Position numbers and translations under genes: made by a program. Below are positions 1 through 8,071 of a stretch of 64,000 nt of DNA, in pieces. A model generated the notes under the pieces. The model did no database searches, was not told the origin of the DNA, and saw only the letters and a list, made by a program, of their open reading frames with translations. The stretch's first letter is position 1. Each line of letters opens with the position of its first letter. Origin of the DNA: Phycisphaerae bacterium (GTDB lineage Bacteria > Planctomycetota > Phycisphaerae > UBA1845 > UTPLA1); contig DATEMU010000015.1 in NCBI GenBank assembly GCA_035275405.1, forward strand, positions 1-64,000, written 5' to 3'.

Positions 1-33
1 ATGATCGTCGCGCTGACATCCATACGGCATTTC

Positions 34-990
34 TCACACTGGGCTGCGCCTTGATCTGTTGGCGACGATTAAAGAATGGGTACTTTTAGGGACTCTTAAT
101 TTCAATGCGTGGGAAATGCTTTCAATCCGCGGAAAAAAGTGGCCCTCTTCATGCAAGATGCTCCGAATCAACCTGAACGACCTGGGCACTTGCGAGGGTT
201 CATTGCCAAATGGCTCCATTCCCCGACTCGGATCGCGGCGAGCTCGGCGGTAATAATGAGTCGCGACTCCGACGCCATGTTTTGACGAGAGCTCTTGAAT
301 GGCGCCTAATTCTTGAGCGAAGATTATTGCAGCTATAAGAGTCGCATTTGTCGGGCCAAAGAGTTTCCCCCGTCGGCTAAAATCGAAGAGCTCACGCTTA
401 ATCGGGTTTAGCAGACGTTTTGGCAGTGCTCTTTCAATGACATTCTCTGCTATAGCTTCTTTATTTCCGAGAACATAGTTGATCGCTAAGTCGAGGAATT
501 CACTAAAATATCTTCGTCTAGAGATACGAAGCGTTTTCGCCATGAACGATTCGAATTCGAACATTTCCCCTTTCCTTGGACGATACGTCACCAAGCGGTC
601 CACGATTAGGGGGCGGTAGGATTGCATCTGCGCAAGCGTTCGCAACACTCTGGTTGGTGCTCTTGGCCTAGGATCAAACCTGCTCGGCAACCACTTGGAT
701 TTGAGAGGTGCAGGTTTAGTTATGGGCTCAGGAACATTGACCACTTGGAGTATGCCGTCGTGCTCAAGATCGGGAATGCGGTACTCGTTCGGATGGGAAT
801 TGTGTACAATCAGATTATCAAACAAGACCAACAAACTCAGGACCGTCTGACGTCGGTCGGAATTGGGGGGATACATCGTGTACTCACCTTCGCGAGTAAA
901 CAGCATCCCCTCTTGATGCGCGATACTGCACAAACTCTGAGACAATTCGTCGGCGACTATCACCTTGTCAAAGTTCATGTTCACGCCCAA
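34..990 (-). CDS. hypothetical protein, lower-GC accessory gene
   Basis: A 318-residue soluble protein with no signal peptide or membrane segment that I can see. I do not recognise the family. The N-terminus (MGVNMNFDKVIVADELSQS, with an alternative start at Met5) is followed by a region with LLVLFDNLIVHN, then a basic middle part rich in Arg (RISRRRYFSEF, RRARRDPSRG). Codon use is clearly lower in G+C than in the genes from 2.6 kb onward, which suggests recent acquisition. It is divergent from the gene at 1260. The open frame is long and uninterrupted, so it is probably a real gene, but no function is offered. Confidence 0.6.
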   Translation of the reverse strand: MGVNMNFDKVIVADELSQSLCSIAHQEGMLFTREGEYTMYPPNSDRRQTVLSLLVLFDNLIVHNSHPNEYRIPDLEHDGILQVVNVPEPITKPAPLKSKWLPSRFDPRPRAPTRVLRTLAQMQSYRPLIVDRLVTYRPRKGEMFEFESFMAKTLRISRRRYFSEFLDLAINYVLGNKEAIAENVIERALPKRLLNPIKRELFDFSRRGKLFGPTNATLIAAIIFAQELGAIQELSSKHGVGVATHYYRRARRDPSRGMEPFGNEPSQVPRSFRLIRSILHEEGHFFPRIESISHALKLRVPKSTHSLIVANRSRRSPV

Positions 991-1259
991 TCTGACAAAT
1001 AACCGATGTCCTCTTGGTTCGCCGTAGGGCTACGATTCGCGAAATCTTCGCGTACTCATTCGACTAGAGTCGGGCGGGATAGCCTTGCAGCAAATCGCTC
1101 CGCCAGCCCGGGGATTCTCACCCAAAACCCGCCCCGCCTCAAAGCGCACGACAGGGATGAGCCAACACGCCATAAAGTAAGCACCCGCCGGGTCACCCGC
1201 GTCCATGCGAATACTCGAGATTAGGCACTTGTGGCAAGGGGTCGTGGTATGATGGCGGG

Positions 1260-1946
1260 ATGCGAAAGCCGTGGTTATTTGCCGCTAGGATCTTGGGCCC
1301 ACTTCTTGGCGTGTTCGGACTTGCTGGCATTCCAGACGGCTGTAGAACATGGGCCACGTGGATTGAAAAGCTGGACGTAATGCTAGATGCCCACGAAACG
1401 CTTCGGTTTCTTATCGCAACCGTCGCAGTTGGCTGTCTTTGGGCTGCCCTTGAACTCCATTATCGAAAACAAGGTTTCGTACGTGAAACGCCACCGCCGC
1501 TACCACCACCGGCACCAACCGAAACCGAAATTCAAGAAAAGGGCGGTGATGTCAATATCGTTGCCGCTACAATTCGAGCGGGCGACGGAGGACTACATGA
1601 TCCCGGTGGAAACATTGAGATTCGCGGTGGCGATGCTGGCCGTCGCATAGACGCCAGTGATTTTGGCCACTCCGACAAAGTGGCGATTAAGGAGCTTGTT
1701 GCACAAGCACTCAAGATAGAAGGCACCGACGCTACGGGCTTTCCCGGAATAATGGCCGATGAAGCGAGGCGGTGGACCTTCAAGGTCAAGTCGACGTTCA
1801 TCGGCGACAAGAAAATAACTCAGTTAGCTGATCGTGTCATCGATAAGATGCCTCATACTGAATGGGGACGCCCTGCAGCATTCACAGTATCGGATGTTAG
1901 GAAAATAATGCGCAGCCTACGTGTAGAACTTGAACGCAGGCTCTAA
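1260..1946 (+). CDS. hypothetical membrane-anchored protein with Pro-rich and Gly-rich linkers
   Basis: A 228-residue protein. Two hydrophobic segments lie near residues 8-25 and 49-66, then a proline-rich linker (TPPPLPPPAPTE), then a glycine/aspartate-rich stretch (residues about 96-135, repeats of the type GGDVNI, AGDGG, GGNIEIRGGDAG) and a charged C-terminal domain ending LRVELERRL. The layout suggests a membrane anchor holding a cytoplasmic or periplasmic C-terminal domain through a flexible linker. Lower G+C than downstream genes, like its divergent neighbour. A TATGAT hexamer at 1248-1253 lies too close to the ATG to be its -10 box. Function unknown. Confidence 0.55.
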   Translation: MRKPWLFAARILGPLLGVFGLAGIPDGCRTWATWIEKLDVMLDAHETLRFLIATVAVGCLWAALELHYRKQGFVRETPPPLPPPAPTETEIQEKGGDVNIVAATIRAGDGGLHDPGGNIEIRGGDAGRRIDASDFGHSDKVAIKELVAQALKIEGTDATGFPGIMADEARRWTFKVKSTFIGDKKITQLADRVIDKMPHTEWGRPAAFTVSDVRKIMRSLRVELERRL

Positions 1947-2016
1947 GCGACGGCCAAGTTGGACAACCACCTTTTTCCTGGATGGTGTTCTCAAGAGCTC
2001 GGCGTCACGCGCGAGA

Positions 2017-2229
2017 TCACAGCTTATCCATATCCAGGGGTTCGCTCCCCTCGGCCAATGCCCCGCGAACAAACTCATCGAGCTTCGGTCGCGGGCGAGG
2101 ATCTGCGATGGTCCGCTCCCACGCCTCGTCTTCTTTCTTGGCCAGAAGGAACCGCGCAAAATCCGCCACCTCCCCACGCTGCTCCTCGGGAAGCTGTTCG
2201 CAAATCGAAATAAGTTCCTTAGTGCTCAT
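2017..2229 (-). CDS. antitoxin-like small protein without adjacent toxin
   Basis: A 70-residue acidic protein. Residues 1-30 (STKELISICEQLPEEQRGEV, then ADFARFLLAKKEDE) have the form of DUF2281/VapB-type antitoxin N-termini, in which a short helical segment precedes a variable tail that binds the toxin. The tail here is PRPKLDEFVRGALAEGSEPL. In such modules a RelE/ParE or PIN toxin usually follows within a few bases. Here the next downstream positions (below 2017) hold only the 3' end of a convergent gene, so the partner is missing or elsewhere. The antitoxin assignment is inference from composition and motif. Confidence 0.5.
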   Translation of the reverse strand: MSTKELISICEQLPEEQRGEVADFARFLLAKKEDEAWERTIADPRPRPKLDEFVRGALAEGSEPLDMDKL

Positions 2230-2654
2230 ACTGTTATTCTATCCGCTGACCAAACCGGTTCCAACCCCCGGAGGTTCCTGCCCATAGAGCCGAGGGGAGA
2301 TACGGGGGACATTAAATTTTATTGAGACGCTCCTCGCAGATTCTCCCCCACCCCATCCAGGAAGAATTCCACCCGGCCGCAGCGCATGCACACATAGACG
2401 TCGAACGCCTCTCGATGCTTGAACAGCTCGAACATCTGTCGGTATCTCAGTGCCGCAGTTTACTCGCCGGGGCGGATGCCTTCGGGAGCCGTTCCTCCTT
2501 GTTCCACCAAACAAAAACGCGCTCTGTGTCCTCTGTGCCTCTGTGGTGAATCATTCTGTTCTTCCTTTTGACGGCTCGTCACCGATGCGCTATCGTACCG
2601 ACGAAAAGCGGCCCCAAAGTGGGCTCGCCTGCCAGAACCCTCGGAGTTTACTGA
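2230..2654. other. 425-base gene-poor stretch with short direct repeats
   Basis: Apart from the zinc-ribbon remnant there is no convincing gene. At about 2520-2549 there are three imperfect copies of a 9-base unit (CTCTGTGTC, CTCTGTGCC, then TCTGTGGTG). Longer frames read through this stretch are low-complexity products of the repeat. Confidence 0.4.
2319..2435 (-). pseudogene. zinc-ribbon protein remnant
   Basis: A 38-residue open frame (MFELFKHREAFDVYVCMRCG, then RVEFFLDGVGENLRGASQ) that stays open upstream of its Met only to a TAA ten codons earlier. The YVCMRCGRVEFFL segment looks like the C-terminal knuckle of small two-CxxC zinc-ribbon proteins. The N-terminal CxxC half is absent, so I read this as the 3' remnant of a decayed gene. 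It could instead be a very short intact gene or a chance frame. Confidence 0.25.
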
Positions 2655-3557
2655 ATGAAACTCGCCTTCAGCAGCGTCGCTTGTCCCGGTTGGAACCTCG
2701 CCACCATGGTCGAAAAGGCCAGGGAGTACGGCTATCAGGGCATCGAGCTGCGCGGTCTCGAAGGCCAGATGCACCTGCCGCTCGCCCCGCAGCTTGCCGC
2801 CAACCCCGCCAAGATCGCCAAGCTCATGCGCGACACCGGCGTCGAGCTGGTTTGTCTCGCTTCGTCCGCGGCCTTCCACATGCGCGATCCCAAGCAGGTC
2901 GCCGAGAACCAGGCCCAGGCCCGCGAGTACATCGACCTCGCCAGCAAGCTGGAGTGCCCCTTCGTCCGCGTCTTCGGCGCGGAGATCCCCAAGGCCTTCA
3001 TCGGCTACGAAAAGCGCGAGACCGTCCTGGGCCGCATTGCGACGGCCCTTCGCGGATTGGCCGGCTACGCTGCGGATCGCCGCGTGACGATCCTCATAGA
3101 AAACAGCGGCGACTTCGTCGACAGCGCCGCCCTGTGGTACCTCGTCGATGCCGCCGACAGCCCGGCCGTCAAGTGTTGCTGGAACCCCTTCGCCGCCCGC
3201 GCCCGCCGTGAACGTCCGACCACCTCAATCCCCCGCCTTGGTTCGCAGATTGGCCTTGTCCATGTGACCGACGGAAAGTTCGACGACGCCGGCGTCTTCG
3301 AAGGCTACGCCCTGCCCGGTCAGGGGACCGTCGAGCTGCCGCGCCTCGTGCAACTCCTCAAGGGCATCGGTTATCGAGGTTATCTGGTCTTCGATTGGCC
3401 CAAGCTCTGGACGACCTCGCTGGCCGACGCCGACAAGGCCCTGCCCGCCGCCGCCAAGTTCCTGAAGCCGCTCCTCGACGAAAAGCCCGTCCCGCTGACG
3501 GCCTACAAGGGCGACAAATACGCCCCGCGACAGGGATATGAACACGTCGCGAGCTAA
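2655..3557 (+). CDS. sugar phosphate isomerase/epimerase family protein (xylose isomerase-like TIM barrel)
   Basis: A 300-residue cytoplasmic protein. The N-terminus (MKLAFSSVACPGWNLATMVE, then KAREYGYQGIELRG) is the typical first strand and helix of AP-endonuclease-2/xylose isomerase-like barrels. Further family-like stretches are VELVCLASSAAFHM, a central LIENSGDFVDS, and IGLVHVTDGKFDD, where Glu, His and Asp at strand ends usually bind a divalent metal. YRGYLVFDWPKLW ends the barrel. Members isomerise or epimerise sugars or sugar acids such as inosose or hydroxypyruvate; the substrate cannot be read from the sequence. Its 3' end overlaps the next gene by 20 bases, so the two are probably co-translated. 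Confidence 0.8.
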   Translation: MKLAFSSVACPGWNLATMVEKAREYGYQGIELRGLEGQMHLPLAPQLAANPAKIAKLMRDTGVELVCLASSAAFHMRDPKQVAENQAQAREYIDLASKLECPFVRVFGAEIPKAFIGYEKRETVLGRIATALRGLAGYAADRRVTILIENSGDFVDSAALWYLVDAADSPAVKCCWNPFAARARRERPTTSIPRLGSQIGLVHVTDGKFDDAGVFEGYALPGQGTVELPRLVQLLKGIGYRGYLVFDWPKLWTTSLADADKALPAAAKFLKPLLDEKPVPLTAYKGDKYAPRQGYEHVAS

Positions 3558-4578
3558 GGGGACGACAAAGCTCTGCTTTGTCGCGAGCGCACGCCAAAGC
3601 GGTAGCGTTGCCGTCTTCTTACTGATTGTCTTGCTGCCTCGTGCGTCGGCATATTCGCCGGAAGACGATCTCCCGCCCGACACATCCGCCGCTCGCGCGA
3701 CGCTCGCCCAACTCGGCCCTCGCTTTGGTGCCCGTTATACGCCGCACTTCACTTTGCTCTCGGACGCCGACGCCGCCCGAACCGAACCCCTGGGCGATCT
3801 CGCCGAACAGACGTGGTTGCGCGTCAATACTTTCGCCATGCGGCTCGGCCTCGCCACGCATCCGCCGGCCAAAAAGCTCCTCGTCATCTTCTTCGATGCC
3901 TGGGAGGACTACGAGCGTTTCCTCCGTCCCGACGGCTTCGTCATCAGCCCCAACGTCCCCGGCTTCTTCGACCAGTTCGCCAACCGCTGCGTCATGTTCA
4001 ACGCCGCCGGTGGCCCCCTCATCCGCGACAAGCGCCGCGAACTCACCGAATCCGGTCGCGAGTCCCCGTCGTCGACATCGCGCGCACACCTCGACGACGC
4101 CCAGCGCCGCGTGACCGACCACGAGCGGCTCATCAACGACACCGTCATCCGCCACGAACTTGCCCACCTCGTCCTCTACAACATCGGTGTGCAGACCGCC
4201 GCGATGCGCGACCGCCGTTGGCTTCAGGAAGGCCTGGCCATGCAGTTTGAAGCCGCCGAACCGGTAAATTCGTACCGGGCGGCCGACTTCCTCGCCATTG
4301 ATCCCGATAAGACTGTCGCCCTTTGTCGATCCGTCATCGCCGACCCCCGGCCCCTGGCCCCCGGCGCACAAACCTCAACCGAGGCCTACGCCGCCGCCTG
4401 GGCCATCGTCTTTTATGTCTCGTCGGAATTACCCCGGGAGTTCGCCACCTACCTCACGACGCCAGCCCTCCCCAGGGAACGCGAGATTTCCCACTTTGAA
4501 AAAACTTTCGGATCCGTCGATGCGAGCTTCGTCGAGCGCAGTCGAAAGACTATCGCCGCCGCCCGCGCCGCGCGATAG
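3538..4578 (+). CDS. secreted DUF1570-type gluzincin metallopeptidase
   Basis: A 346-residue exported protein. Residues 1-38 form a signal peptide (hydrophobic core AVFLLIVLLPRASA). The zinc site is HELAH (His206, Glu207, His210), followed 20 residues later by WLQEGLAMQFE, where Glu231 would be the third ligand, as in gluzincins and DUF1570 proteins, which are common in planctomycetes. Natural substrates are unknown. The start lies inside the preceding gene and is the only Met upstream of the signal sequence. A 9-bp hairpin sits within the signal-peptide coding region. The folD-like gene follows 8 bases after the stop. Confidence 0.75.
   Translation: MNTSRAKGTTKLCFVASARQSGSVAVFLLIVLLPRASAYSPEDDLPPDTSAARATLAQLGPRFGARYTPHFTLLSDADAARTEPLGDLAEQTWLRVNTFAMRLGLATHPPAKKLLVIFFDAWEDYERFLRPDGFVISPNVPGFFDQFANRCVMFNAAGGPLIRDKRRELTESGRESPSSTSRAHLDDAQRRVTDHERLINDTVIRHELAHLVLYNIGVQTAAMRDRRWLQEGLAMQFEAAEPVNSYRAADFLAIDPDKTVALCRSVIADPRPLAPGAQTSTEAYAAAWAIVFYVSSELPREFATYLTTPALPREREISHFEKTFGSVDASFVERSRKTIAAARAAR
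3546..3589. repeat. REP-like hairpin with flanking 9-base direct repeats
   Basis: GTCGCGAGC occurs at 3546-3554 and again at 3580-3588. Between them CGACAAAGC (3563-3571) pairs perfectly with GCTTTGTCG (3575-3583) across a TCT loop. The element covers the stop of the isomerase gene and the first codons of the DUF1570 gene. Confidence 0.5.
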
Positions 4579-4586
4579 GATGGCCC

Positions 4587-5465
4587 GTGATGGCGGCGAC
4601 TCTGATCGACGGCAAAGCAATCGCCTCGCAAATCCGCGAGCAAACGGCCCGGCGCGTCGGAGAGCTATCAAAGCAAGGTCGCCCCGCAACGCTGGCTGCG
4701 ATCCTCATCGGCGACGACGCCTCGGCCCTCGCCTACGCGCGTTCACAGGCCAAACAGGCCCAGTCCGTCGGGATCGAACATCGACTGGTGCAGTTGCCCG
4801 CGACAATTCCGCAGGAAGGCGCCTTCGCCGCCGTGGAGCGCCTCAATCTCGACCCCGCCGTGAGCGGGATCATGCTCCACCTGCCGGTCCCCAGGCCCCT
4901 CGACGCCTTTGCCCTCCAGCAGCGGATGGCGCCGACTAAGGACGTCGAAGGCGTTGGCGCCGCCAATCTCGGCCTGCTCGTCATGGGCCGTGAGGCCCTC
5001 GTCCCCTGCACGGCCGCCGCCGCGATGGCCTGTCTGACCTCGGCGGTGCCCGATTTGGCGGGAAAAGAGGCCGTCGTCATCGGTCGCAGCGTTGTCGTCG
5101 GTAAGCCCTTGGCCATGCTCCTTCTGGCCGCGCACGCCACGGTCACACAATGCCACACTCGCACGCGCGACCTCGCCGCGCACACCCGCCGCGCGGAGCT
5201 GCTCCTCGTCGCCGCGGGAGTCCCCGGCCTGATCGGCGCGGAATACGTCGCCCCCGGCGCCATCGTCATCGATGTGGGAACGCATCAAGTTGAAACTACG
5301 TACGCGAACGGGAAAAAAACTCCCCGCTTAGTAGGCGACGTCCGCTTCGATGAAGTAGCACCCATCGCCGGCGCCATCACCCCCGTCCCCGGCGGCGTCG
5401 GCCCCGTCACCGTCGCCATGCTGCTCGCCAACACCGCCGCCGCCGCGCAACGACATGCCCCGTGA
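4587..5465 (+). CDS. folD: FolD-like methylenetetrahydrofolate dehydrogenase with altered catalytic residues
   Basis: A 292-residue cytoplasmic protein, the usual FolD length. FolD oxidises 5,10-methylene-THF and hydrolyses the methenyl product to 10-formyl-THF. The nucleotide-binding part is canonical (GRSVVVGKPLAMLLL, residues 166-180) and so is the C-terminal TPVPGGVGPVT motif. The catalytic positions are not. Numbered from the GTG at 4587, which matches E. coli numbering, Tyr50 is kept but Lys54 is Gln (YARSQAK), Gln98 is His (IMLHLPVP) and Asp121 is Glu (KDVEG). The catalytic Lys is required for the cyclohydrolase step in characterised enzymes, so this protein may be dehydrogenase-only or act on another C1 carrier. 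The ATG at 4590 is an equally good start. Confidence 0.85.
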   Translation: MMAATLIDGKAIASQIREQTARRVGELSKQGRPATLAAILIGDDASALAYARSQAKQAQSVGIEHRLVQLPATIPQEGAFAAVERLNLDPAVSGIMLHLPVPRPLDAFALQQRMAPTKDVEGVGAANLGLLVMGREALVPCTAAAAMACLTSAVPDLAGKEAVVIGRSVVVGKPLAMLLLAAHATVTQCHTRTRDLAAHTRRAELLLVAAGVPGLIGAEYVAPGAIVIDVGTHQVETTYANGKKTPRLVGDVRFDEVAPIAGAITPVPGGVGPVTVAMLLANTAAAAQRHAP

Positions 5466-5498
5466 TCGAATCGTCGTCTTAACGATCCGACGTTGGCC

Positions 5499-6524
5499 TC
5501 ACCACGCCGCCAATTCTCCGACAATCTCCTCCACCAAATCCTTGACCGTCGCAATCCCCAGGCACCGCCCATTCGCATCGACCACAAACGCCATCCGCCG
5601 CCGCGTCCGTTGCAACAGGGACAACGTCTCCGTGACCGAGGTCTGATAGTTCACTTCGATCGCCGGCCAGAGGTAATCCTCCACGATCAATTCCGGCATC
5701 CCCGTCAGCGTATCCAGGAAATGCACGACGCCGATCAGGTGTTGCCGATCGCCACGATACACCGGCATCCACGAATGAGTCGTCGTCGTCACGATCCTGC
5801 GCGCCTCGCTCAACGTCAAGTCCGCGCGCAGCGTCACGACCGCGGAGATCGGCACCATCACCGCGCCCACCTGCATCCCCTGCAACGCCGCGATCCGCTC
5901 CAGGATGACCGCCTGCGTCGCGGTCAGCGCACCACCGGCCGCGCCCTCGCGAAGCATGTGATACATATCCACGCGCGGGTGCAGCGCATAATCCGTCGCG
6001 GCCCGCTTGGCGACTTTGCGCAACACGATGTCGGAGATCCACCGCTGCGCCCGCAGCAGCCCCGTCCATTTTGTTACCCAGTACGACAGAGCCAGGGGCC
6101 GCGCGACGACGAGCATCAGCCGGTCCGAATATCGCTGAAACAAATTCTTGGGTACGATCTCGCCGAAGATGAATACCGCCGGCGTCAGGATGAGCGTCGT
6201 ATACAGTTCCGCCTGCCCCTCCGCCACCTGAATACCATGCCGAATCGTGAGCCACTTCAACAACAGCAGCGTCAGGCAGGCGGACGCCAGATAATCCGTG
6301 ACGTTCGTCCCGATCAACATGGTAAAGAGCTGTCCCGGCTGGTCGCTCAGCAATCGTTGCAGCAGTTTTGCCCGCCGATCGCCCCCGTGCGCCGCCACCC
6401 GCAGCCGCAGTCGATTCAGGCAATACAGTCCCGTCTCCGCGCCGCTGTACAGCCCCGAAAGCCCCACGAAGACCGCGCACCAGACGGCGCCCGCCACCAC
6501 GACGATGTGCGAAAACTCTCCCAT
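5499..6524 (-). CDS. CNNM/CorC-type transporter lacking the C-terminal CorC domain
   Basis: A 341-residue membrane protein. Residues 1 to about 180 form a DUF21/CNNM membrane domain with the marker SGLYSGAETGLYCLNR near residue 23 and several hydrophobic segments (TDYLASACLTLLLLKW, LILTPAVFIFGEIVPKNLFQ). A CBS-pair region follows (VMVPISAVVTLRAD, MPVYRGDRQHLIGVV, FVVDANGRCLGIATVKDLVE). The protein ends right after the second CBS motif, so the usual CorC/HlyC domain is absent. Family members are linked to magnesium or cobalt export. Its ATG overlaps the stop of the upstream paralogue, so the two are translationally coupled and may form a heterodimer. Confidence 0.85.
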   Translation of the reverse strand: MGEFSHIVVVAGAVWCAVFVGLSGLYSGAETGLYCLNRLRLRVAAHGGDRRAKLLQRLLSDQPGQLFTMLIGTNVTDYLASACLTLLLLKWLTIRHGIQVAEGQAELYTTLILTPAVFIFGEIVPKNLFQRYSDRLMLVVARPLALSYWVTKWTGLLRAQRWISDIVLRKVAKRAATDYALHPRVDMYHMLREGAAGGALTATQAVILERIAALQGMQVGAVMVPISAVVTLRADLTLSEARRIVTTTTHSWMPVYRGDRQHLIGVVHFLDTLTGMPELIVEDYLWPAIEVNYQTSVTETLSLLQRTRRRMAFVVDANGRCLGIATVKDLVEEIVGELAAW

Positions 6525-7870
6525 TACGCCCCCCCCTTACCGCGCGAGCTCGACGCCTTCGGTCGAACCGGCAACCCTTCACCGGTCAATCGGGCGAGGT
6601 CAGGATTCTCCTTCGGCGGCCGCTCCAGGATCAACTTCACGGTCATGATTCGCCGCCGGCGCATGGACACGACCACGAGGGTCGCCGGGTCGATCCGGAC
6701 CTCGTCGCCCTCCGTTGGGATGCGCTCCAGAATCGCCCACACGAGCCCGCCGACCGTCTGTACGCGCGACTCTTCGATGGGCAATTGAAAGGCGCGCCGA
6801 AAATCGTCAAGGTCCAGCCCGGCATCCACTATAAACGTCGTTGCATCGATGCGCTCCAGTGTCTTCACCGCAACCACTTCGCCGGGGGCGTGCATCTCCC
6901 CGACGATCGCCTCCACAACATCTTCCAAGGCGACGATCCCCGCGAGACCGCCGTATTCATCGACGACGAGCGCGAGCTGGGTCCCCGTCTTACGAAAATG
7001 CCGAAGCAGCGCCTCCACGCTCGCTTGCTCCGGTACGAACGCGATTGGCTTGACGAGCGACTTCGGAGATTTCTGCGGATCGAGAAGGAATTCCTTGGAC
7101 AGAACAATTCCCTTGACATCGTCGATGTTGTCTTCGTACACCGGAATCCGCAGCAGTCGATGACGCTTGATCAGTTCGACCAGCCGCGCCGGATTATCAT
7201 TCAGATTGAACGCGACAACGTCCACGCGAGGAACCATCAGCGCTCGCACCCGCGTCTGCGACAGTTCCATGACCTGGTGCAGCAGCGTATTCTCGCCCTG
7301 ACCGATGAGCCCCTCGCTCCGACAGACATTCACAAGTTGTTGCAACTCCTCCGCCTTGATGGAAGCATCCTGGTGCATGGTCCCGCCCAGGATCCGCGTC
7401 AGCGGCCCGACGATCCCCGCCTCCAGCAGCCGCCGGACCGGATAAGTCACCGTCGACAGAATCTGGATCGGCCCCGCCACAATCGGCGCCAGCCGATCGC
7501 TGATCGAATACGCGATGAGCTTCGGGAAGATCTCGATGCCCAGGAGCATGAACAGAAAGCTCCCGGTGCCCAATAGCGTCGCGACCAGCGGAGAGCCGCC
7601 CGACAGCCGCTTCGCCGTCACCGTCATCAGCGAATAGAGCAGCACGTTGATCGTGATATTGGAAAGCAGGATCGTGGACAGGAGCCCCTGCGGATCCTTG
7701 CGCAGCCGGAGAATGATCTGCGCCGAAAGATGCCCCGATTGCTTGAGCCTGGCGAGCTGCTGCCGGCTCAGGGCAAATAGCGCCGTCTCGCCCGCCGAGA
7801 TCATCCCGCTGGCCGCCATGAGCAGCACGATCGCAATGAGTCGCGTGAGATTGTCCAGGATAACGCCCAC
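6524..7870 (-). CDS. CNNM/CorC family protein (DUF21, CBS pair, CorC_HlyC)
   Basis: A 448-residue membrane protein. It has an N-terminal DUF21/CNNM domain (GMISAGETALFALSRQQLAR at about residues 21-40 and GIEIFPKLIAYSISDRLAPI), then a CBS pair (ALMVPRVDVVAFNLNDN, RIPVYEDNIDDVKGIV, ALVVDEYGGLAGIVALEDVV) and a C-terminal CorC_HlyC domain (about residues 340-425, with DDFRRAFQLP and VWAILERIP). This is the full-length form of the hemolysin-C/CorC family, implicated in divalent cation transport. It is the first gene of a two-gene operon with the shorter paralogue. Confidence 0.88.
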   Translation of the reverse strand: MGVILDNLTRLIAIVLLMAASGMISAGETALFALSRQQLARLKQSGHLSAQIILRLRKDPQGLLSTILLSNITINVLLYSLMTVTAKRLSGGSPLVATLLGTGSFLFMLLGIEIFPKLIAYSISDRLAPIVAGPIQILSTVTYPVRRLLEAGIVGPLTRILGGTMHQDASIKAEELQQLVNVCRSEGLIGQGENTLLHQVMELSQTRVRALMVPRVDVVAFNLNDNPARLVELIKRHRLLRIPVYEDNIDDVKGIVLSKEFLLDPQKSPKSLVKPIAFVPEQASVEALLRHFRKTGTQLALVVDEYGGLAGIVALEDVVEAIVGEMHAPGEVVAVKTLERIDATTFIVDAGLDLDDFRRAFQLPIEESRVQTVGGLVWAILERIPTEGDEVRIDPATLVVVSMRRRRIMTVKLILERPPKENPDLARLTGEGLPVRPKASSSRGKGGA

Positions 7871-7924
7871 AAGTGAACACGATCTTACGAACCCCGCGCA
7901 TGGCTGTCGAATGGGGACAACCGC

Positions 7925-7960
7925 GGTGGGGTGGCACGGTCTCGCAGCAGCGAGGCCGTG
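7925..7960. repeat. dispersed hairpin element, copy 1
   Basis: GGTGGGGTGG is followed by a stem CACGGTCTCG / CGAGGCCGTG with loop CAGCAG (7935-7960). The second copy at 60645 has the same lead and loop but a stem of CACGGTCTGG / CCAGGCCGTG. The ninth stem pair is C:G here and G:C there, so pairing is preserved. This copy lies between two divergent genes. Confidence 0.7.
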
Positions 7961-8071
7961 TGCGTCGGGTGGTTGTTGTGCGTTTCATTGCATGGAGGGC
8001 GACTCTCAAAAGTAAGTCCCCCGCCGGCTTTGACCATACATCATGAAAACGCGACACTCAGTCACGAGCCC

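Noticed and set aside
5493..6788. 431-residue plus-strand frame
   Set aside because: Antisense to the CNNM genes; His/Arg/Gln-rich and without motifs.
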